Origin: a virus
Strand: one strand, 5' to 3'
Virus record (IMG/VR): IMGVR_UViG_3300021964_000022
Span: 1 to 64,000 of that record
Length of the DNA: 64,000 nt
A program made the translations under genes and the position numbers. Shown piece by piece: positions 57,626 to 64,000 of this stretch. The notes under the pieces were generated by a model. It saw only the letters and a list, made by a program, of their open reading frames with translations. It had not been told where the DNA came from and did not search any database. Every line of letters begins with the position of its first letter. Position 1 is the first letter of the stretch.

Positions 57626-58186
57626 TTATACTCCAAGTGCTATTGATAAAGCTATAGCTTGACTGTCTACGTAACTTTTAGTAGTTACGTGATTGTTTAT
57701 TGTAGGTGCTACTGAAACTGAAGGAACGTTAGTAAATGTAATTCCTCCATTAAAAGTTGCTCCGTCTGCATTTAATACTGCCGCTGTACTGTCGCCTGCT
57801 GGAACAATATCAAGTTCATAAAACTTTGCTTGTCCAGGCGTAGTCTGACCAATATCCATATTATCTATAGATCCAGTATTTGTACTTGCTACAGTAACTA
57901 TACCGTTAGCAACACTTAAATTTGATACACTACTTTGTGTAACATTAAAGGATGTGTTTACAGATAAGTCTGCAATATTTTCAAAAGGATTAACAGCTTC
58001 GCCGCCACCGCCGCCATCATCATCGCCGCCATCGTCAACGGCTCCAACAAAAGGAACACCGTTTAGCAAAATTTGTTTGACGTTTAGTATTTCACTAGTA
58101 AGTCTTCCGTTAATGTCAACAGTAAACTTAGGACTTTCAAATCCTTGTTCTGACTTAAACTTTTTTGTATTTACTACTGCCGCCAT
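57626..58186 (-). CDS. Fibre-type virion protein (186 aa)
   Basis: The N-terminal part (AAVVNTKKFKSEQGFESPKFTVDINGRLTSEILNVKQILLNGVPF) is followed by a glycine- and aspartate-rich spacer (VDDGGDDDGGGGGEAV) and beta-strand repeats with NTGSIDNMDIGQTTPGQAKF, which resembles fibre segments with regularly spaced Asn/Gly turns. The C-terminus (HVTTKSYVDSQAIALSIALGV) has the TKSYVD motif often found at the end of phage fibre or hook-like segments. It lies 6 bp upstream of the giant gene, with which it is probably co-expressed. Precise role unknown. Confidence 0.7.
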   Translation of the reverse strand: MAAVVNTKKFKSEQGFESPKFTVDINGRLTSEILNVKQILLNGVPFVGAVDDGGDDDGGGGGEAVNPFENIADLSVNTSFNVTQSSVSNLSVANGIVTVASTNTGSIDNMDIGQTTPGQAKFYELDIVPAGDSTAAVLNADGATFNGGITFTNVPSVSVAPTINNHVTTKSYVDSQAIALSIALGV

Positions 58187-58195
58187 TATCTATCC

Positions 58196-59692
58196 TTAAA
58201 TACTTGCTATGTCTTTGATCACAATATTTCCACGCATTGCTGAGTGTACTGTACACTGATAAGCATATGTTCCGGTTGTACTTGCTGGAATTTTCCAGTA
58301 AAGTGTGCCGTCTGTTTTTCCTTGTGCTGAACTTCCTGTAGTTATATTGCCACTACCGTCAACATGTACAAGTCCAGTATTGTATGCAATACCACCACTT
58401 GTTTCAATTTGGAATGGATGATTACCTAAAGAAGAATCATTCAAATCAAATGCAATAGTAGTTCCGCTTATTGCGTAAACACTAGGATCTTGATTTGCTC
58501 CGTATTGATCAAACAAGTAACCTGATGAGCCAGCCGCTGTAACTGTTAATCTAGTTATTGCAGGAAATGCTACTTGGTCAATTTTAATTTCGTTGTTATC
58601 TATTAAATTATCTGATCCGTCAAAATGTGCTAGTGCGCCTGTTGCAGGAGTTGTAATATTAGTATCACTTAGGCCAGCTAATGTTGGTGCCGCACCTGAA
58701 TACGCAATTTCAATTGTGTCTCCAGTAACAGTGGTTGTAATATTTGAGCCACCTTGTATTGTTAGTGTGTCAGTTGTTGTATCAGCTTCTGCAATACCGC
58801 TGTCACCTTGTACAAAACTAAATGCATTCTGGTTAGCTTCTCCGGAAAGTGCATCACCTGCATAGTTAATAGTAAGAGTATCTCCTACAACAGTTGTACT
58901 AATATTTGTACCGCCTGCTATAGTAAGTGAGTCTGTTGCACTATTTGCAGTTGTAGTTCCATTGTCGCCGTTAAATGTTTCGAATAAATTTTGTGTGCCG
59001 CCAGATGCTACTGTTGTAAAACTAAAGTTGCCTGCGCCATCTGTTTGTAATACTTGATTAGCTGTACCGTCAACAATTGATAAATCAGTTAACACTGCTG
59101 GAATAGTAGGCTTGTTTGAAAAGTTGTTCCAGTTTAAATAATATGAACCGTCTTGACCATCAAGTGTATCAGCGTCTGTTCCGCCTCCGCCAGTTGTTAC
59201 GTCAGTACCTGGTGCCCATTTTGCTCCATCCCATTTAAGAACTGCTCCAGTGAATGGCGTTACTGAAGTTGTGTCTACGTCTGTTAAAGAGTCAATGCCA
59301 CCATTATAAGCTACTGATGCTAATGGATCTGTATAGTTTGGAATTGCGCCGCCGCTTGTATCTAAAAGCAATTTTCTCCATTGATTACTATGTGCAACAA
59401 CAACATTACCTGTTTGGTGTACATGTAGTATTGCTCCATGATAATCTGCTGGATTAATTGCATTCAGTGCCGCTGTTGATTCACAAAGTAAACTTATTTT
59501 GTTAACTTTATTTGATACAGGAGGAACATCAAGTTCTAGAGTTGAATTGACCAAATCTTTTAAACTAGTTCCGTCACCTAGCGAATCGTATATTTCGTTT
59601 GTGTTTGCGTTTATTTTGGTAGCACCTGCTCTGATGTTATCTCCGGTTCCATCATTAGCGGCTGTACCTATATTAATTATGCTTTTTGCCAT
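58196..59692 (-). CDS. Tail-fibre-like protein with C-terminal cupredoxin domain (498 aa)
   Basis: The N-terminus (INIGTAANDGTGDNIRAGATKINANTNEIYDSLGDG) is the short repeat typical of virion attachment regions of marine phage fibres. The middle consists of repeating beta segments (TDTLTIQGGSNITTTVTGDTIEI and similar). The last 120 residues form a blue-copper-like domain: TTIAFDLNDSSLGNHPFQIET (H425), GTLYWKIPASTTGTYAYQC (C480) and TVHSAMRGNIVI (H483, M486), giving Cys-x2-His-x2-Met as in amicyanin. See findings. RBS AGGACATAAGA before ATG; it follows the 169-aa gene by 3 bp. Confidence 0.78.
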   Translation of the reverse strand: MAKSIINIGTAANDGTGDNIRAGATKINANTNEIYDSLGDGTSLKDLVNSTLELDVPPVSNKVNKISLLCESTAALNAINPADYHGAILHVHQTGNVVVAHSNQWRKLLLDTSGGAIPNYTDPLASVAYNGGIDSLTDVDTTSVTPFTGAVLKWDGAKWAPGTDVTTGGGGTDADTLDGQDGSYYLNWNNFSNKPTIPAVLTDLSIVDGTANQVLQTDGAGNFSFTTVASGGTQNLFETFNGDNGTTTANSATDSLTIAGGTNISTTVVGDTLTINYAGDALSGEANQNAFSFVQGDSGIAEADTTTDTLTIQGGSNITTTVTGDTIEIAYSGAAPTLAGLSDTNITTPATGALAHFDGSDNLIDNNEIKIDQVAFPAITRLTVTAAGSSGYLFDQYGANQDPSVYAISGTTIAFDLNDSSLGNHPFQIETSGGIAYNTGLVHVDGSGNITTGSSAQGKTDGTLYWKIPASTTGTYAYQCTVHSAMRGNIVIKDIASI

Positions 59693-59695
59693 TTC

Positions 59696-60205
59696 TTATG
59701 TCCTATCAAATGTTACTGTTGAATTATCAAATGTTCCACCAGTCTCATCAAATGTATTTATGCTTCCTGAGTCAGTACTCACATCAGCAACGGCACTTGG
59801 TGATACCAGTTGATGTATAGTCTCTGCGTATGTAGCATGAAAGATTAACTTTGCCCCTGCGTAAATATTGCTTGCTGGATTAACAATAACTTTACATATA
59901 GTTTGATCTACTGTTACACTGATGTTAATTAAATCGTTTGTTAGTGAAGAACGTCCATAAACATTGTAACTTGCTAAGTCTGGTCTTGCAACAACTGAAA
60001 GTTGAAGTATTTCTTTATTATTACTATCAAACTCTACTGTTATTTGGTATATTGCACTACTTATTTGACCAACATGGAATTGATCCATGATAGTATTAGT
60101 GTGTACACCCAACCAGTTACCTCTATAAGAGAAGTTACTTCTCGAAGGAAGGCTTATGGATTCATTAACACCCTTTTTAAATAGATTTGTTACGGTCTTG
60201 TTCAT
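59696..60205 (-). CDS. Virion structural protein (169 aa)
   Basis: The protein has two beta-rich halves (SNFSYRGNWLGVHTNTIMDQFHVGQISSAIYQITVEFDSNNKEILQLSVVA and VNPASNIYAGAKLIFHATYAET) and a Ser/Thr/Asp-rich tail ending SGSINTFDETGG...; no enzyme motif is seen. A late box lies 17 bp before the ATG at 60205, with the ribosome site AGGAGCTCCATATG. It precedes a run of fibre-type genes, so it is probably the base or adaptor of a fibre. I cannot name a T4 counterpart. Confidence 0.7.
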   Translation of the reverse strand: MNKTVTNLFKKGVNESISLPSRSNFSYRGNWLGVHTNTIMDQFHVGQISSAIYQITVEFDSNNKEILQLSVVARPDLASYNVYGRSSLTNDLINISVTVDQTICKVIVNPASNIYAGAKLIFHATYAETIHQLVSPSAVADVSTDSGSINTFDETGGTFDNSTVTFDRT

Positions 60206-60221
60206 ATGGAGCTCCTTACTG

Positions 60222-60229
60222 TATTTATC
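60222..60229 (-). promoter_or_regulatory. Late promoter box GATAAATA
   Basis: Minus-strand GATAAATA (60229-60222) lies inside the 3' end of the GmhB-like gene and would drive the fibre genes down to 50852. Confidence 0.75.
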
Positions 60230-60797
60230 CAGTAAGCGCCGTTAAGCTCTCTGCGAATTCATAAAGGTTTTCGTACACTTCAGTTTGTTTTTTAAGATCT
60301 TTGTTTGCAAAAGTGTTAAGTTTCTCTAGGGTTTCAAGGCCGTAACCTGTTTTAACAAGTACTGGCTTTGCTTTCGCCTTTACAGCCGCCTTTAAGTCCG
60401 ATATTTTATCTCCTACGTATAATCCGTTCTTCCAATTTACACCAATCTGTGTTTCAGCACGACGAAACATTCCTATATTAGGTTTAGCATATATGTCATC
60501 TTTTAAATTAGTTGTACTATAATACAATCCGTTAATACTGCTACAACCTACTTGTCCAAATAATCTTAGCATGTGTTCGTGAACTATATCAACATCCTCT
60601 GCCGTCATGTTTCCCTTAGTGATACCTGCTTGATTAGTCAATATTACTACATCGTAACCCTTATCCCTAATCATTTTAACTGCTTCTAAGCTACCTGGAA
60701 TAGGTTCAAATTGTTCTGGTTTTGTTACATACGTTCCGATATCTTTATTAATTGTTCCGTCTCTATCTAATCCAATTACTGGTGGTGTTTTAGTCAT
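60225..60797 (-). CDS. gmhB: GmhB-like heptose-1,7-bisphosphate 7-phosphatase (HAD)
   Basis: GmhB removes the 7-phosphate of D-glycero-D-manno-heptose-1,7-bisphosphate. The HAD motifs are IGLDRDGTINKD (D11 nucleophile, D13), VVILTNQAGITKG (motif II Thr54), KPNIGMF (K105) and YVGDKISDLKAAVKA (D130, D134), the arrangement of the GmhB/HisB-N group. The typical zinc-binding loop of GmhB (C-x-H ... C-x-C) is absent: the loop reads YYSTTNLKDDIYAKP. That, and the lack of a neighbouring heptose gene, leave room for a related sugar-phosphate phosphatase. It overlaps the SGNH-like gene by 8 bp. Confidence 0.82.
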   Translation of the reverse strand: MTKTPPVIGLDRDGTINKDIGTYVTKPEQFEPIPGSLEAVKMIRDKGYDVVILTNQAGITKGNMTAEDVDIVHEHMLRLFGQVGCSSINGLYYSTTNLKDDIYAKPNIGMFRRAETQIGVNWKNGLYVGDKISDLKAAVKAKAKPVLVKTGYGLETLEKLNTFANKDLKKQTEVYENLYEFAESLTALTG

Positions 60798-61665
60798 CTG
60801 ACCATCCTATCTTATCTGTGTTTAATTCTATCCATCCAAGTTTACTTAAAACTGGTAGGTAGTTCTCTGTTATTTTAGTTTGATAATGTTCTGCTAATTC
60901 TATTGCCTTTTCATTTAATTCAGTTTCACCTAGCAGAGGTAAAATATATTCTTCTAAGTATTTTAAATACTCAAACGGTAAAGGATGCATCTCGGCTCGA
61001 GCTTCTTCTAAAGTATCTCCCATATTTGCTAACGTCATTGGGCGACTGTCAACATATTTTTCCGGATCTTTAGGATTATATCCGTTCCAATCCATAATTG
61101 CAGGAGCATCAGAAGTTAAATAATTTTTATATTGATTAAGAACTCCGTTTACACTGCTCGGAGTAAGTGGCTCAGTGTAGTCGAGTTTACTATTTTTATC
61201 AGTTAAATTATTATAATGATCTGCATAAGCAAATTTTATATATTTACAACCTTTTTGTTTTAAAAATATTTCTATACTTGCAATCATAGCACAGTCTCTC
61301 ATTACACAATGTACTTGATCTGCCCATTGGTACTGATCTCTATAATCAAAATTATTTAATGTCATTGGTTCGTGTTTTAATTGGCCGTGATATAAATTTC
61401 CTGCATTATGCCAGCCCGTTCCTTCGATCCACCTATCATCTCGTAGCATACTTGTCCATTGTACTATAATGATATCGTCTTTTGTAAAATTATAAATCGA
61501 ATCTGCTTCAAATATTCTAGTAAAAATATATTGATTACCGGCACCTGACTTCCCCCAGTTCTCTGATTTTTCAAGTTTATCTCCAAAATGCCAAATTAAT
61601 AAGTCGGCCCATGTAGGATAAAAAAATTGTGTTAAACTACACCCGAAGGTAAAAAGTCTAGCCAT
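60790..61665 (-). CDS. SGNH/GDSL-like hydrolase of phage type (291 aa)
   Basis: RLFTFGCSLTQFF has the nucleophile motif of the SGNH group (G-C-S, Ser near residue 10), NWGKSGAGNQYIFTR has the Gly/Asn blocks, DIIIVQWTSMLRDDRW corresponds to a strand with a Thr/Ser oxyanion region, and EMHPLPFEYLKYLEEYILPLL supplies the catalytic His region. Such proteins remove acetyl groups from polysaccharides or hydrolyse esters. The start ATG at 61665 overlaps the halogenase stop by 8 bp. Together with the sugar genes it might trim a phage-made or host glycan. Confidence 0.75.
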   Translation of the reverse strand: MARLFTFGCSLTQFFYPTWADLLIWHFGDKLEKSENWGKSGAGNQYIFTRIFEADSIYNFTKDDIIIVQWTSMLRDDRWIEGTGWHNAGNLYHGQLKHEPMTLNNFDYRDQYQWADQVHCVMRDCAMIASIEIFLKQKGCKYIKFAYADHYNNLTDKNSKLDYTEPLTPSSVNGVLNQYKNYLTSDAPAIMDWNGYNPKDPEKYVDSRPMTLANMGDTLEEARAEMHPLPFEYLKYLEEYILPLLGETELNEKAIELAEHYQTKITENYLPVLSKLGWIELNTDKIGWSDD

Positions 61666-63130
61666 TTAAAAGCCTTACTAAACGTATAATTTCTTTGTGA
61701 GGTATTGTTCTATAGTTGCTTCGACTGTATTCTGAATCATTTACTACCCGTTGTGCAAGTTCTTTTTGGCTTTGTGGTAACATTTCATATTGTTCTTTAA
61801 TTTTTTCAATATTAAATAGTCCTAACCCGTGCATTACTAAAATATAATGCATCTTATCAAACAATTTGTAGTCACTTGTACTATCAAAGTCTCCGGTAGT
61901 TGGTAATCTATTTTTCCATTGCGTTAAATTTTCTTCTAGGTTAGGAGGAAGAGGAACATTTTTTTGGTCTTTCCAAAAATCACTGTCGTCTCTATCTGTA
62001 ATATAATGTAAAGCAATAAAATCTCTAATGTCATTGAGTATGCTTGTAACTTCTTTATTGTACTTGTTAACAGTAACTTCGTTATAGTTTAAAATTCTGT
62101 CAGTAAGTAAAAAACTTTGTTGAATGCTTGTTCCGATACTAGTTGCCTCGAGAGGTTCTACAAAACTTGCACTTAATCCAATGGCAACACAATTTTTAAT
62201 CCAAGGATTTTTAACTGCACCAGGATCAAAACTAATTTCTTTGCGGACATCAATACCTTCCCCAAGCATTTGCTCAACTTCACGTTGTGCTTCATCGGCA
62301 TTTATATAGTTACTGTCAAAAATATAACCGTTGCCTTTCCTTCCCCAGACAGGTATCCTAAACATCCAACCATATTTCATTGCTTGTGCCAATGTCCACA
62401 TAGGGTAAGTGTCTTCGTCTGGTGTTTGGAATACTATAGCCCGGTTCATTTTTAAATACTTGCTATAACTTTCCCACTCTGCACCTAACGTGTTTAATAA
62501 CATACGTTTGAACCCAGTACAGTCAATAAAAAAGTCTGCTTCGTATGTATTTTCTTTACTGCTTATACTTTTTATACCATTTTCATCAGTAACTACATCT
62601 TCTATTATATCATCTACAATCTTTATACCTATACTCTGTGCTTTTTCATGTAGGTATTCATTTAGCTTTGCGGTATTAAAATGGAATTGAGCAACAGGAA
62701 ACTCTGCAAGTATTTCTTCAACGTCATTTGTCCAAAAAATATTACCAGTCCAACTTTCATCTTCAACTAGATCCTTAGGAGCTCGACCATCGCCGATTAA
62801 TTTACCATAAAGTACAGGGTAATCATGTGCTAGTATATTATAGGCTCCTTCAACTGTTTGTAAATAGTCGTTCTTTGACCAGTCCTTAAACATTATGCCT
62901 GCTTTGAATGTTGCATCACTCTTTGTAAGCATCTCTGCTTTATTGAATCCCATATACTCCATAAATTCTTTCCAATGTTCAGTAGATCCTTCACCTACAC
63001 CTATTGTTCCTATTTTACTAGATTCAACAATTTGGATTGATATACTCGGATAGGCCTTTTTTAAAATAAGTGCGGCAACAAATCCAGCTGTCCCGCCTCC
63101 TACTACACATATATTTTTTGGTAATTTCAA
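61658..63130 (-). CDS. Tryptophan-halogenase-like flavoprotein (490 aa)
   Basis: Flavin-dependent halogenases use FADH2, oxygen and halide to chlorinate or brominate aromatic rings. Landmarks: NICVVGGGTAGFVAALILKKA (FAD site), SDATFKAGIMFKDW (K76 at the catalytic lysine that binds hypohalite), YGWMFRIPVWGRK (residues 254-260, where the halogenase consensus is G-W-x-W-x-I-P, so the second Trp is Phe) and SFVEPLEATSIG (the conserved Glu of E-x-T). The start TTG at 63130 has GGAGAATAAC ahead of it and a late box at 63150; the upstream open frame (to 63256) runs through that promoter. Known in other marine T4-like phages; substrate unknown. Confidence 0.85.
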   Translation of the reverse strand: MKLPKNICVVGGGTAGFVAALILKKAYPSISIQIVESSKIGTIGVGEGSTEHWKEFMEYMGFNKAEMLTKSDATFKAGIMFKDWSKNDYLQTVEGAYNILAHDYPVLYGKLIGDGRAPKDLVEDESWTGNIFWTNDVEEILAEFPVAQFHFNTAKLNEYLHEKAQSIGIKIVDDIIEDVVTDENGIKSISSKENTYEADFFIDCTGFKRMLLNTLGAEWESYSKYLKMNRAIVFQTPDEDTYPMWTLAQAMKYGWMFRIPVWGRKGNGYIFDSNYINADEAQREVEQMLGEGIDVRKEISFDPGAVKNPWIKNCVAIGLSASFVEPLEATSIGTSIQQSFLLTDRILNYNEVTVNKYNKEVTSILNDIRDFIALHYITDRDDSDFWKDQKNVPLPPNLEENLTQWKNRLPTTGDFDSTSDYKLFDKMHYILVMHGLGLFNIEKIKEQYEMLPQSQKELAQRVVNDSEYSRSNYRTIPHKEIIRLVRLLNG

Positions 63131-63149
63131 GTTATTCTCCGTTGTGTAA

Positions 63150-63157
63150 TATTTATT
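63150..63157 (-). promoter_or_regulatory. Late promoter box AATAAATA
   Basis: Minus-strand AATAAATA (63157-63150) lies 19 bp before the halogenase start with GGAG between, so halogenase, SGNH-like and GmhB-like genes form a late operon. Confidence 0.7.
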
Positions 63158-63203
63158 GGCCTCAGACCTAATAATTGTAGAGTCTGAATCTCGTAAATAC
63201 ATT

Positions 63204-63818
63204 ATGCACAATTTAACCATAGACAGTAGTCCAATAATAGAATGTAATGTTGACAAAATACAAGTACAGGATCATAGTGACATTAAAGATCAACTAATGC
63301 ACATTGTACACGACTTGTATAAGAGCAATGTCAACTATAACACAGCAAATCATAGCAGTGTTTGGTCAAGTCCTAACGGATTACAAAGTATACACAGTTT
63401 TAATCGTATTGCAAGCGGTCCTGAAATACAAACATATGCTAATCTTATGGTTGATCGATATAAAATTAAAAGTAATAGACAGATTGCTATTACAGACATG
63501 TGGATTACTATAATTCCGCCGGGAGGGATGACTGTTCCTAAGAATAGAATTAAAAGTTTAGTAACAGGTATCTATTTTCTTAATGCTCCGGCAGAGAATG
63601 CCAGTATAAATTTTAGAAAACCAATTGATACACACTGGTACGACAAAGTTTATGATCCTTTTAACCGTACTCACTATAATTGTCCTGAAGAATTATTACA
63701 AATGCAAGAAGGATATATGTACTTCTACCCTAGTTACATAGAATCTCATCAAACTACTAATGTGAGTGAGCACGAAAGGGTGTGTATTGAATTTATTTTA
63801 GATTCTGTAGACAAATGA
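63204..63818 (+). CDS. 2OG-Fe(II)-oxygenase-like protein, metal ligands partly lost (204 aa)
   Basis: From the ATG at 63204 (preceded by GTAAATAC, a weak late box) the domain layout follows the PF13759-type oxygenases: DMWITIIPPGGMTVPKNRIKSLVTGIYFLNAP, SINFRKP, YMYFYPSYIESHQTTNVSEHERVCIEFILD. In active members the first strand carries a His pair (H-x-H-P), but here that place reads TVPKNRIK; the distal His and basic residue remain. It may be an inactive relative with a binding role. Its stop overlaps the start of the next gene (ATGA). Confidence 0.7.
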   Translation: MHNLTIDSSPIIECNVDKIQVQDHSDIKDQLMHIVHDLYKSNVNYNTANHSSVWSSPNGLQSIHSFNRIASGPEIQTYANLMVDRYKIKSNRQIAITDMWITIIPPGGMTVPKNRIKSLVTGIYFLNAPAENASINFRKPIDTHWYDKVYDPFNRTHYNCPEELLQMQEGYMYFYPSYIESHQTTNVSEHERVCIEFILDSVDK

Positions 63819-64000
63819 AACATATAGATAAATTATTTGACGATAATAATCAACATAAGTTTAGTTTTTTGCTATTAGCAAAGGATTTAGTTGATCACGA
63901 CACTATAATTTACTTAGAACATAAATTGAAAGACAAAATAAACGTAGTAAGTATCAAAAGTAGTAAATACAGTCACGATGAGCTACAGTATGCTATTAGT
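63815..64000 (+). CDS. Hypothetical protein, cut by window end
   Basis: ATG at 63815 overlaps the previous stop (ATGA), and the frame stays open to the end (62 codons): MKHIDKLFDDNNQHKFSFLL, DHDTIIYLEHKL and onward. Too little is visible for a function. The overlap suggests a shared mRNA with the preceding gene. Confidence 0.6.
   Translation, partial: MKHIDKLFDDNNQHKFSFLLLAKDLVDHDTIIYLEHKLKDKINVVSIKSSKYSHDELQYAIS

Noticed and set aside
1-64000. tRNA genes, CRISPR arrays, insertion sequences, integrase, photosynthesis genes
   Set aside because: None was seen: intergenic space is below about 135 bp everywhere, no spaced direct repeats, no transposase motifs, no psbA/psbD-like frames.

Overview
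The window is part of the genome of a contractile-tailed, T4-type bacteriophage, most like the large marine T4-like myoviruses of picocyanobacteria and SAR11. The evidence is a near-complete set of T4 replication, recombination, packaging, neck and tail genes (gp41 helicase, gp61 primase, UvsW, UvsX, UvsY, gp32, gp16, gp17, gp4, gp13, gp14, gp15, gp18, gp19, gp1 dNMP kinase). These are mixed with auxiliary genes typical of marine phages: peptide deformylase, 2OG-Fe(II) oxygenases, tryptophan-halogenase-like flavoprotein, carbamoyltransferase and queuosine-precursor transporter. The DNA is AT-rich, genes are packed with 1-30 bp overlaps, and no gap exceeds about 135 bp. I saw no tRNA, photosynthesis gene, integrase or CRISPR. 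Kdo and heptose genes imply a Gram-negative host with lipopolysaccharide; the species cannot be decided from this window.

Layout. 1-7.1 kb (minus): early operons with a nitrilase-family hydrolase, gp41, a 2OG oxygenase, a short carbamoyltransferase and the primase. 7.2-8.3 kb: a virion-like protein and a divergent small gene. 8.3-17.9 kb (minus): two early operons mixing replication genes (a very small DnaE-like protein, gp62-like clamp loader, UvsW) with kdsA, kdsB, cupins, 2OG oxygenases and a YhhQ transporter. 17.9-26.5 kb: a glycan-building region with four KpsC/KpsS-like proteins, three GT-A glycosyltransferases, two FkbM methyltransferases, a nucleotidyltransferase-cupin fusion and a pyruvyl-transferase-like gene. 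26.6-29.6 kb: uvsY, uvsX and gp32, with two RNA-structure candidates. 29.6-44.8 kb (minus): packaging and tail genes, most with their own late promoter. 44.9-50.8 kb (plus): gp14, gp15, Nudix, hldE, hldD, a 2OG oxygenase and a cupin. 50.8-60.2 kb (minus): large fibre or virion proteins, one with a cupredoxin domain. 60.2-63.1 kb (minus): a GmhB-like phosphatase, an SGNH hydrolase-like protein and a halogenase. 63.2-64 kb (plus): a degenerate 2OG-like protein and a cut-off gene.

Two promoter classes can be read directly. Six sites match the host sigma70 consensus (TTGACA, 17-18 bp, TATAAT or near); they precede early genes, and in three the -10 box lies only 6-7 bases before the start codon, predicting leaderless mRNAs. 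More than a dozen sites match the T4-type late box (NATAAATA), mostly before structural genes but also before sugar genes and the halogenase.

The most notable theme is sugar metabolism. The phage has kdsA and kdsB (Kdo to CMP-Kdo), hldE, hldD and a GmhB-like phosphatase (most of the ADP-heptose route, lacking only GmhA in this window), and a set of capsule-type transferases. The heptose genes and one glycosyltransferase operon sit behind late promoters, which suggests a sugar product needed during virion assembly or late surface remodelling. That function is inference.
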